Origin: Theristus sp. LFF4_11
Taxonomy: Eukaryota > Nematoda > Chromadorea > Monhysterida > Xyalidae
Length of the DNA: 64,000 bases
Direction: 5' to 3'
Assembly (NCBI GenBank): GCA_030248135.1
Contig: JASANC010002180.1
Coordinates: forward strand, 62,001-126,000
Position 1 is the first letter of the stretch, and the number at the start of each line of letters is the position of its first letter. Positions 13,180 to 25,261 of this stretch are shown one piece after another. The notes beneath the pieces are model-generated. The model saw nothing but the letters and a program-made list of their open reading frames with translations, searched no databases and was not told the DNA's origin. The position numbers and the translations under genes are program-made.

Positions 13180-16100
13180 CTGAAAGCAAAAGTTGGCTCG
13201 ATTTGGGCAGATGTGGTGGGTGGTGACACGCCGCTTTTTGAGTGTTTGGAGAGACGAGACAGACAAGTTTTTGTGAAACTGGAAGTTATGTTGTTTTTTT
13301 TTCAGCCAATCGGCTGAAGTGGCGTGGAAAACGTTGGTACCGAACGAACGGTGACTTTGGGGAATGTTTTTAGCGAGGGCTAACCCAGAAAAGCTCACAG
13401 AGAACGCCGTCCAGTGGGGTGCCCATCGAGCTTTCGTCGGCGGGGCTCGATTCCCCGAACGCACAGACAACGAGTCTAATGCCCCATGTCACCCAGGCCA
13501 TGAGGGCGACTGGGTGAAACAAAATTGGGTAAAAATAGAATTTTTACCGAAATTGTCGTCACTTTGAACTCTCTGTAGATTTTCTGCAACGCCGCGCTTT
13601 GTATTGCGAACTCTTTCAACTGAGACAGCACCAATGTTCTGTTGGTCAGTCGATTGTGCACCGTAACGTAGAAGCACAACTTTGATCTGAAGAAAGGCAC
13701 CGTTTAACGACGAGAAACAGGCAGATGTGAGAAAAACGAGTTCGGAGATTCGAAGAAATAGAATACATGAAGTTCGCTGTTTGCGGTTTCGCCAGGTAGA
13801 CGCATACCGCGGTGCTCCCTGGCTTGTCAGTGTCAGTTTAGAAACTTGGTAGATCAGAAATACAGAAGTTCAGAAATGTCCACAATAAAAAAACAACACC
13901 AACTTAGAAGTGTGCAATTTTGAAAAAGTTTATAAATTTAGAAGTTTACACGCTTTTTATTTCCAATTTAAAGAGTAGTGGAAAATTCAAAACCAAAAGT
14001 TCCGCATTAAAGAAGCTTAGAGACATAGAGTTTCGAACTTCATGGTTTAAAACTGAATAGATGTAATTCATTACTTCATTGGGTCGTCCGCTTTGTCCTG
14101 CGCGCTGTCCGCGAATTGTATCGAGAATTTCATCGGTTGATTTCGCATCAAGTTCAGTACTTGACTGAAAAGTGAACAGCTCAATTGAAACTGTAACAAA
14201 TGATACACTTTTTAATCGATCTTAATTTAAAAACAGCAAATGCAAAGTCAAACAACCTGCTGAAACTCTCTCTGTGAGCTTGCGCCACGTAGCTTTTCAT
14301 GTCGAACACAAATGCCAACTTGTTGTTGTCTTCGATGACGTTCACCTGTGATTGTCAAGAGAGTACAAGGTGCGTTGTGAAATGAAAGAAAAACCGCGCC
14401 CGCTGATTTGTTGCATCGTCGATCAATCAACGAACAACAAAATCAGCTGATACCCTATGATTGATCGTTGATCGACTGCGCATGCTCCCTTTAGATTCTG
14501 CAGCTCAATGCGCGCGCGGATAAAAGCGCAGTGCCATGCCTGACGCGGGAATTCAAAATTGCCAAAGTGATCCGTGTCCCTCAGATACGACAGTATCCTT
14601 CGAGCTATTTGAAAAAATTGCCGCATAACAAGCCTGAAACCAGTTTCCAATCCATGTTTGGACGGATAACGCATATTGAGTCGCAGCGCAAGCAGAAAAG
14701 ATACTCATAATAGATCTCTTTTGCTTCTTTTGAACATTTCCAACATCAATTCCACCGTACATAGCTGATGATGGGCGCTAGCAGCTCAGACGTCCGTACA
14801 TCCCGTGCCACCAGTCGCACGGTGTAGACGCCCTCGCCGTGTGCCGCCAACTCCGGACTGACGCGCAACGTCGCGCTTTGTCCGTCCACCGTGATCAACG
14901 GGCCGACAGTGTCCGCGACGTCCGCCTCCGTGGTGCCGTTGATTCTGAGTGGAGAGATTGAAAACGAAGGTGTAGTTGCAGCATCAGTTGAACTGTTTTA
15001 CTGGGAAATGCAGGGTTTTTCGTAAAGGAGGATAGTTAAAGAATCCACCATAGTTTACAGTGTACCGTTTTCATTACCGTAGCTGAAGAAACAAACAATC
15101 ATGCAAAAATTCACCGATAGAAAGTGTTCCAGTTTCATGGAAGTTCCGATAAAATTTCGCAGTTTTTAACCTATGAGCACTCTCAGTCATTAAGTGACCG
15201 GAACAAAAACGTACGAGACAAAATCGATCCGTTCCATTTTGAACGTTACCAACGGGTCGACGTCAAGTTCGGCTGGTTTGGCGAACGGAATCGACCGGGA
15301 ACCCATATGACTGCCTGAAGAAAAAACCTTGCAACTTTTGATGGTTGTTACCCCATGGTTTCAGGATTAGATGGAAAGAAGTAGTTGTAGTTTGGTTTCA
15401 GCGCAAGATTTCGTCACCGAATTGTTCCTCTCTCGAAACAAATACCACTGCAAACTCACCAACGAACTTTTATGGAGATTTTGAGAATGTTTCCAAATCC
15501 AGTTTCCTCCGAAACAATTGTGTCTCATTTTTCAACATTTTTCATCGGCAGTATATTTTTGTGGTTGTTCCGTAAAACGTATCCTGTTCAATTTCCTTAA
15601 GCGGCATTCATGAAGTGGTATTCAGCGACGCATAGCTGTGTTAAGACGCATTATGTTAACGCATACGACGCATGGCTACGTAGTCACTAATTAATGTTCA
15701 TGAATGCCCGATGGTCACTCACCGATGGTCACAGCCGAATTGTTCGCGACGGCCGCCAACGCCAGCGACATCTGCTCGTTGTGTTTCTGCTGTTGCGTGC
15801 GAATCGTGGCTACGTTGTGCACCTGTTTTTTTAATTTTTTACAAATTTGTAAAACTTTAATGTAAAATTAACGTAAATTTTCACTTGGAAAAACTCGGAA
15901 AACAAAGTTTATCACCATTCGTTCACCTTCACAATCACTTTCTTCTGGCTTTCGTCTGCCGCATCGTATGGAATGCTAACCGGCCCGGGCATGTCCAAAT
16001 TCGGAGTGGCCAACACGCACAGTTCGGTCGTCCAGTACGTCTGAAGAAGTAGAGTTTCTTTACAAAGACCACGCACTTTCTTACAGCAACACACGTTGCA

Positions 16101-19100
16101 CAGGTCGCAAACCAACACACTGGCATCTGAGTATCATATTATTACCAGCCAGTGTGTTTGTTTCTGCACTGTGCAACATTGCTTTGGCGCCGACAAACTG
16201 ATGGCACACTGTAACAGGTGCATTGTGCCATGGATATTCGAAATGTAAGTGTTATAATTTAGAATTAGAAAATCACCTCGCCTGCCGGTGCCACCTTGTT
16301 CAGCGACATTGCCACCTGGATGCGCCCATTTGCACTGTCCACCGTGAAGATGTCGCCCGAGCCGCCTGCAATTTTGAATCATGTTTCAGAAAAAAACGCT
16401 TATCCGTGAATCTTTCTCGCGGGTCGCTTCAATCTCTGCATTAAATCTGCAACCCCCATTAACTGCCTTTTAGGCTTGTCCACATAAGCGGATTACTTCG
16501 TGCTTGCTACAGAAGACTAAAATTATTTTTTTTTTAATTTTACATGTATCTATGAGTAGATATTTGAAGCGGTTGTTCTCCGGTCCGTCATCGTCCATGG
16601 CGACCACCTGACCGACCACAGTGCCGATGTCCGCATCTGACCGCACCAAAAACGTCTCAACATTGGTTTCCTGGGATGTTTCAGTGATTCTTTTTAAAAA
16701 AATTTTTAATTAAAAAAATTATCTTAAATTTGATTGAAACAGAATTTTAATTGGTTGTTGTATTTGTGAATGGCTAACCAAATATTTTCGATTCCGGTGT
16801 TACGTAAAACGCAAGATCCCTCAAACTCAAATCAACAGTGTCTTTACTCTTTAGGCGTCCATTCAACGTTTTTTTTATTTTTAGTACGGTATTTTATCAC
16901 TGTGTCTTATGCATTTTATGTCTGATTTCAACAGCAGATAAAAGAGTTCAGGACACGAAAGGTGACATTATCATGCATTGCGCATATGTGCGGTTTTAAC
17001 TGTTATCTTCGCTTTATCGACTATTTTGATCAAATAGAAAAAACCGAAACAGCAGTCTACAATTATTCTTATTCATCAAAATTACCCAGTATTGCAACAA
17101 CGTTTCGCCATCCGCCGTTCAAAACACACAAGACGAATAGTATGTGAAGATGAGAAGAAAAATATGAAAGCAAGTTATTTCTTGTTTCTTCCGCACAAAG
17201 AACATCCACTTGTCATTGAAAGAAAAGTATACGCGTGAGAGAGCGGGAACAAGTATTGAAAAAACCACCAACCTTGCGAGAACGCAGGAATCGCGGTGCG
17301 TTATCGTCGCGATCTAGCACATGCACGCGCAGCAGGCGGGACACGGACTCCTGCGGTTGGCGGTTACGACTGCGTGCGGACACGATCACCTGACATTGAA
17401 ATATCTAATAGATGAACAACAAGAGTATTTGCGCGAAAATCAATTAAATTCATGTGCATGTACACCCGATAAAAAGTCAGAAAGATCGTGAACCGCATAT
17501 TGCGCGTGGTGTACAGAGTTGCGATTCAGCGCCAATCAGCACGCGATTTGTTAGCGCGCATGCTGATTGGCTGCGTTAGCGCATGCTGATTGGCTGCGTT
17601 ACGCCTGAGCGGACCATTCAACAAAACGTGTCGAGTTGCACAGCTCAATCAGATAGAATGGCGCTGGCATCATGCGCTCATATTTTGCTTTTTTGACGTT
17701 TCTTTCTCACACTTAAGTGTCACTGATCTTTGGAAGAGACAAATTGCAGCGATGAGTTGATCAGTTTCCCCGGATCTTCTCTGATGATTTTGTTTTTTGT
17801 GCAACCATAAGGTTTTTTTTGCGTGGTAACGTGTGTGCGAAACTACATTGTGTTCTTTGTGTGTTTTCGTTCATGTGGTATTCGTTTTGATGAGAGAGAG
17901 AAGGAATAATTGTGTTTATTTTTCGTTTTTTTGCTGTTTTTTTGTCAGATTATTTTTTGCGCTGGCGATGGGAATAAGCGGATTTACATGTGAAAGGCCG
18001 CATGGAAAATGATCAAATGAACCAATCTGAAAATGCATGTTATTTTCTATTTAACTTTTGATGTGTCATGTTTTTTCTGAATATAGGTGGGATAATGAAT
18101 GTGCGGATTTCGTTTCTGAGAATTCAATGTGTTTTTTGTTGGTTTCTGTTGACAAAATTTCGAAATTTGTATGTTTTTGAAAACAAGAACGGTTTTCTGG
18201 TTTTTTTTCACTGCAACTTTTTTGATAATGTTTGGTTTTCTCATTACTGGTAAAAAACGAATCACATGGTAAAAGCAGCTTGAGTTTTAGTGCGGGCATA
18301 TAATTGAATAAATTCGCAAATTGAGACCAAAAATTCTGACACACATTAAGTTTTTTAGGTACACCTCACCCAAAACAACTTTGTTCATGAATAACACAGA
18401 ATTGTTTGAAAACGTACACGTAACTTCGACAGTGAATGGGAAACCGGTTAAAAGTGTTGGTGCAACTTGATGGTGAAATAAAAAAACAGGTTTCGAAAAA
18501 TGGTGAATCAGTTATAATCACTGAATCGTTCGAAAAAAGAGGGGAAATTAACTTTCAACGGGTGCCGTTTGATAGAAACAAAGATAGCTGTTCAAAATAT
18601 CGTTTTTCTTCGCAAAAAAACCGTCTGCTTCACAACTAACATCATCAGATTTAAATTCCAGCAAACTCAAAGCACATACTGTCGGATGTCAAAAAAACTC
18701 TAGACCCTCGGAGTGTGTACGATTTCTACCGTTTTGGGGTCTCAAAACGAACCCCTGGATACCGTAACAACAATTACTGGTTTCACATTGTCCTCACATT
18801 TCCCACGCTTTTGACAATCACAAAAAATGTGTGAGAAACCGTTTTTCCACCGCACTTCGTGAGGCCAGAGTTTCAACTTTCCACTATGGTTCCCTCAGAA
18901 AAAAAGCCAGAATACAAGCCAGTCTAAACAAAACAAAAAAAACGCCCGCCTCTCCCTCCGGCTTGTGTTCCGGCTTTTTTGTCAGCGTGTGTTCAAATAG
19001 TGGCCAGCATCACTTTAATGTAGCGGTCGTCCCTCAACTTCAACACGACCAAGTTCACCGCCAACAGACATCGGTGCTTCAGTTCGGCGGCCCGCCGATT

Positions 19101-22100
19101 GCGGCCCATCAGAAAGGCGGCCGGTCGCGGCTCGAGCGGCATCGACCGCCGCAGACGCCAGAACGGCGAGTGCACCGGCTCGGTTTGCTCGTGCTGAATC
19201 GCTACCAGTCCGTCGTAGTACCGTCGATAAGCGCCCTGCCAGGCGGCGAGTGACCGCGACGCACTCGGCCCGCTTGTCTCCTGCGTTCGCGCCTCCGGCA
19301 ACTGCAGCCAGCGGGTGTTGCGGCGGTCGGCGCACCGGTCGAGCACGCGGCGGTTGTTCGCGCGCAACTGGCGGAACAGCGTCTCCTTCAGCGCGATCTC
19401 GACCGTTTTACTGCGTTTCGCGGTCGGAAACGACCAGTGCATCTCGGCGGCGACCGTCAGCTGGCGTACGTCGTCGCCCATCCGCGTCGCCAACTCCGAC
19501 CGCAAGTCGTCGATGGCGGTGCTGAGGTCGAGCGACTCGAAGACAGCCGTCACGTGACGCGTCTCGTAGACGTTCCGCTTGATCAGTTTACGATCGAGCT
19601 CGTAGTCAAGCTCTGTTGTTGTTGTTGTTGTTAGTTTCGTTGTGTCGACGCGGCCGACCGGGCCGAATAGCTGCGGTCTCGGACCGTCGACCAGAAGTGC
19701 GGTCGCTCCGGTCGCTGGCGGCATTTTCGGCGACTTCTTCGAGACCGCAATCAGGTGCGGTTGTTGTTGGTGGTGTTGTTGATCGAATCGAACGACAATC
19801 GGTGGTTGTTGTTGTTGTTTCTTATTCTTCGTGGACAACTGCAGCGTGCTCGGTATCGGACTGCTCAACGTCGATCGATCAAGATCCGACGACGAACACT
19901 TCAAATCGTAATCAAGCTCGAGCTCCTCCGGAATCGAGCCGCTATGCCGCGAGTACCGGAGGTCAGCGGTGGGCGACACGAGACCGCCGTTGCCGAGGGT
20001 GACCGCCGTGCAGCAACTGTCGGCCGACAAGTCTAAATCGATGCCGCTGTCGCGCAGTGCGTCCGACGGTCGTACGGACAGTTTCTTCGGTCGACGTCGC
20101 AGATTCAACTGGCGATTCGTGAGCACGGTGAATGCGACCGACCAGCGCGCGAGAGTGCCGACCAGCCACAGCAGTAGGGTGCGGTGCTGCGCGACGACCG
20201 CACTGACGTAGGTGACCGCTTTCGAGGTGCGGTCGCGTGGCTTGTGACGGTCGTTGGTAGTAGTATTGGTGGATTTCAGTAGTTGTTTGCTATTATTATG
20301 ATAGGAGTCGTGCGTTTCGTAATAATAATCGTGCGCACTGGGCGGTCGCTGCTGCTGCCAGCGTAGCCAGCTGCCAAACCAGACCGGCTCGTATTTCTGG
20401 TGTTGCTTGTTGCGGACGCGGTGCATTTTTTTCGTCTTTTTTTGATTTTTTATAGTTCAATGTTTGTCATAAGTTCAAACAGTTTTATAACGTTGTAAAA
20501 ATATAAACTTATTGTCGTTTCGGTGTTTTTTTTTAAGTAAATATAGCGCTGGTTTCGAACCGACACGCAGTCTCAGACAGTGTTGTAGCGAAAAATCGAC
20601 CGGTTTTTCTCTCTCGGATTATTTTTAAGTAGACAGTTGAGTTTTTTAAGTACAGTTTAATGCCGCCGAAGTAATTAGTAAAAAACGAATGATACAGCAC
20701 GAAGTGTAGCAAGTATAACAACGGAATACAGTAAACAACAGTCGAGCAACGCGAAACAGTTGCGTTGTTTTTTTGTTGAAATAAAATGGTTCGTTGTAAT
20801 AGTTATCCAAATTAAAGTTGCGCTACATACGGCGAACGTTTAGAGAGAACGCGGACGGAAACAAACACAGTAATAGATAGACGTCGTCGCTGTCGAGAGA
20901 AAATAATAATAATAAAAGCAGAATACGTGTCGCGGGTCGCAGAACGTCGTGGATCAAAGCAGAGCAACGTTTCTTTTTTTTACAACAACAAGAGTTCGCA
21001 TGCAACCAAATAAATGGAAATCAAATGTATCGGTTGCGGACAGAGACAGACGCAAATGTCACGCAGAAATGGTTTTTTTTTAATATTTATTCGTCGGTTG
21101 TTGTTGTTGTTGTTGTTGTTGTTATAAAACTCCAGTTCGCGACAGTGCGATGATATTTTTTTCTAGTCACCACTCGTCACGGCAGGAGGGCGCACAACAG
21201 TCGCAAAGATAGTATATTCAACTTTTAATGAATTTGAACGTGTTAAAAAAGTGTACAGCAGGCACAACTTGCGACAGAATTTATTGCCGGTAAATGTGTA
21301 CTGTACTATTAGTTTCTCCGGTGGCTACAAGCAGTATAAACGTGCAGTTTGTTGCTGGTTGGTGGTGAAGAAACATGCACATTCAGAGGCGCGCTGCATA
21401 CAGTCGGTGGTGTGGTGAACTGCACGGTATATATTAGCGGTGTTGTTTCTAAATTTTCGCCAGAAACACACACTTGATTGCTGATGGAAAACAAGTTCGA
21501 TCACGTTTTTGACAGCTACACGCTCACACACCAGACGCACTATCAAGAGTGCTTCTTCCACTGTTTTAGAGGCGGCCACCTTAAGCGCCCCGCGCGCACA
21601 CACACGTACACTTTTTTTCTCTCTCTCGAAAAACCGAGAAAGGCGAAACGGTTTGAAAACACAAAAACACTATACTCAACTGAGCGATGGCTATACATAA
21701 ACGTGCCACATGCTTCAATCGGCTGATGAACTTTTCCAATGTATGTGTGCATATTTCCAAAACAGGTATACAGCGCGACGACAGGGTGGCTGCGCAAGTT
21801 TTCAGGTCGCAAGACCGTGGGCGATTCATCTTTTTTCCCGCTCACATGTGCATTCCACACTGATTGATCGAGAGAGAAGAGACGACGCAACAGTGTGTTG
21901 GTAAATTTGGAGCGGTAACAATTCCGGTGAAATTTGCGATGAATGGTTTTCTCAGCGGAGACAAGGAGCCAGTCCGCCATTGATTTGACGGTCGGTATTT
22001 TGGTCTCAGCAAATCTAACGATACCATACACCTGCACTGACAAACACACTGGCACACACACACACACACATTATGGTACACTGGCGGGCGCGCGTAAGTT

Positions 22101-25100
22101 TGCTGGTGTGTTTGTCTAATTGTGGAACAGTAGAACGAAAACACACGTGTGCTGTGTAGAAAGTTTGCAGACAATGACCTCAGCTATAGTCAACAACGAG
22201 TCGGCCAAAACCGCATAACTTCCGGGTCACCCTGTACGCCTTTGAACGTCAACAAGTGCTCTCGTGTGTTGATGTTTTGTTCGTTGGCTAGATTTTTTTC
22301 AGTCGCAACTTTATCAGAGCTGCCCAAGCGCAGTGTCATGTATGGACTGTGGTTTATCGGATACAACAACACCGCAATTCCACACAGAAACAGCAAACTT
22401 TCACTATTATACACGTAGTGAAACGCATACAGAGTACAAAAGCGTTCAAAAACGTTGAAAAAATGTTGTGTACAAAAAATGTGTCCACACATGTACCTGC
22501 ATCCATCCAGAAAAAAAACTTCACGCTGAGCTGTGAGCGCGCGGGAAGGTGACAATAAAAACAGGCGCTTTCGCAGTAAATTTTCATCGTTTCGCATTTT
22601 GTGCTGCTTACCGGTTGATTTTGGATTCAATGTTTTTTGATTGCTGCATGCACGCGCGTTTTTATGAGCTGATGCGAAGTGACAGCTCCCATGAAAGGAA
22701 TTTTATACGCTTTAACACTTTCCTTGATGATGAGCGCGCGCAAAACTTTTTTTTTATTCAAAAGAAATGGAAAAAGTGAATGCGCAAACTTTTTCAAGAC
22801 AGTGTTCCGGGAAGTTTCAATGACACACCACGCAACAGATACATTCAAAAGCAGCAAAGTTATGAAGAATTCCATGAATAATAAAAAATATGATGAATGA
22901 AAACCTTGAAAGGACATCCAAACAGAAGACAATAAAATCCGTGTCACCAAGCACGGATGTATGTATGTATTTATAGACAATAAAAAATTTACAGATGTCA
23001 GATCTCCGCAGTATGAAATGTTGCGGCATGGTAACGATAAAAACATACGCAAACCTTACAAAAACACAGTGAGCTTACATGGTGCAGTAGAATGAAAAGG
23101 AAAAGCAAAAACTGAACAGGGAAAAAGCTTGATGCAATGTTTTTCACCATGTGTGGCGTTTCGTGTTGCTGATGCTAATGCTAGCTAGCTCGATATTGGC
23201 ATCCTTCTGTGTTCGTTATCGTGTGCTTGCGAGTTCCTTTTTCTTTTTCAGTGGTTTCAGGTTTCATGACGCTATAAGCTACATATATACCGTGCCCTTT
23301 TTCGGTATAACGGTGTCATCTTGTGCGCTTAGGAAAACGTTGTGCTACTCTATGGTTGGTTGGTTGTTTCACTCACTACAGTTTACCACAGAATCGTGTC
23401 GAGACCCAGCATTACAGATACCGTATCACCTTTGAGTGAGATGAGTGGCAGATGTAAACGATTTTGTTTCTGAACGTTTTTCAACGATTTTTTCAACTTT
23501 TTCAATCACCCTGTTTTGTGGTAATTATGATTGAGCCGAAATTACCACAATCACCACAGCTTCACCAATCTAGGTAGCCTGGTGCTTGCTTTTCCTATTG
23601 TAATTGCTTTTTTCTGAAACGTTTATTACATGGTTTCACTTGAAAATATTATGTACGCTAATCAGTGGCCATTTTGAATGGTCGCTCTCAACGGCTAGTG
23701 AATGAATTGCGTGTGCCGCTTTTCGTTGAATTTGAATTTTCATGTTTTTTCACGCATGCCAACAAAACTGAACAGGTAGTCAGTCAGTAATGCGACGTTC
23801 ATGAAGCAGTATTTAGTGACGCGTAGCTGTGTTAAAACATAGCAACGCAGTCATTAAACACTTGTTTATGAATGTCCCTAAAGTATCGTTTATTAACAGC
23901 CCGTCTAACGCCCAATTAGATAGCGCTGCATGCAACATACCTCGCCTCGAAAACCACAACAACGATGGTTTGGTGATGGACAATGAAATTGGTTGAAAAG
24001 ACCGGTTGCTTTTCGCCGAAGGCCAGCTTCAAACTAGCAGCCATTTTTGCAAGATAAACGACCAAAAGTCAAAAAACCCTCAAAGTCCGCCCCACTAACG
24101 CTGATCTTCTGCGTGTCCTCATAGTCGAAGTCCTTCCTCGCGAACACCTCTCCCGTCGCGTTGTCAATGCGCAGCCACTGTGACTCAATCCCACTGCCGT
24201 CAATCATCGAGTACTCGACATTCTTCGGGCGTAGCGGACTGTCGCCGTAGGCTGCGCGCACTGTGTAGATGCGCTCGCCGGCCAGTGTGTTCTGAAAACA
24301 ATAAAAAACACGATACAGTTCATTTGTTTTGAGCTGTCATGTGCGTGGAAGAATTTTGTGAACGTAGTTGTGGTGTTGTGTGGGCTGTGTTGTGTTCAAC
24401 TTTTGTTTATCTGATGGCAAATTGGTTGACTACTGGTGCGTGCGCCTTTTGTTGAAATGAAGCCAGGCCAGTATTTCAGCAAAGAACTCCTTGTCTGAAA
24501 ACCATGCGCGTTTGTTCGTGTGCATTTTTCGTCTTATGTTGCATCACCTGTTAGCAAAAAACAACAGATCTCATAATTATTGTTACAACTCGTTGGTATG
24601 CACGTTTTGTAGCTTTTAGTGTTTACAGTGTAATCTTAGGTCGTTTCTCACTTTGTTGACTTTGATCGAAACACGCGAACTTTTTGATGTTTACGGAACA
24701 CAACACACCATAAAAATCAGGTGACGCAAATGAACAAACACATCATCGAATAATGTAAATAATGATGGTCGTAAAATTTGCAATAATTTGCGATAAGAAT
24801 GTATGCGGTTTGCAAATTATGGTGAGAAACCGGAACAATTCATCGATGACGGGAAGGTGACTGTAAATTCGAACAAGTTCCTGCACTTGAGGGTTTGATT
24901 GCTTGTGCATCTGAAAAAAAGTTATATGGTCGGGGGAAGGATGACGAAGATAGTCGACGCACTTAGAATTGAGTTTTTTAAAAGCTGAAACTTCCACGGT
25001 TGTGTTATTTTACAGTGATTTGATCTGAGTGACTGATTGATTGACACTTTGATTGATTGATTGATTGATTGGTTTATGGACTATCTGATTGATTGATTGA

Positions 25101-25214
25101 TTGATTGATTGAGTGGTTGATTGACAGATTGGTTGCTTGATTGATCGAGCGTTCGATTGATTAGTTCACTGATGGATGAGTCATTGAGTGATTGATAGAT
25201 TGATCAGTGGACTA

Positions 25215-25261
<47 letters not shown>

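Larger units (their letters stand above)
13548..17389 (-). other. cadherin exons 29-37: last repeats and membrane-proximal segment
   Basis: Exons: 17273-17389, 16544-16670, 16277-16365, 15927-16040, 15719-15822, 14761-14944, 14257-14345, 14075-14164 and 13548-13686. All nine join in consistent phase. The linker LDRDDNAPRFLRSRK closes one repeat and IFTVDSANGRIQVAM sits in the next. The final two exons give a segment with no calcium motif (YVTVHNRLTNRTLVLSQLKE), probably a membrane-proximal domain of the kind seen in large protocadherin-like proteins. Confidence 0.8.
17390..24099 (-). other. large cadherin intron with a nested gene
   Basis: The largest intron of the cadherin gene (about 6.7 kb) separates two exons that together complete one cadherin repeat. 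Besides the intronless ORF at 18993-20426 it holds a tandem duplicate of a 24-base unit near 17557-17605, a (GTT)n tract at 21097-21124, and family D and C hairpins. I see no other coding exon in 20427-24099. Confidence 0.7.

Noticed and set aside
19250..20211. several plus-strand ORFs of 80-128 codons
   Set aside because: Shadows of the nested 477-codon minus-strand gene.
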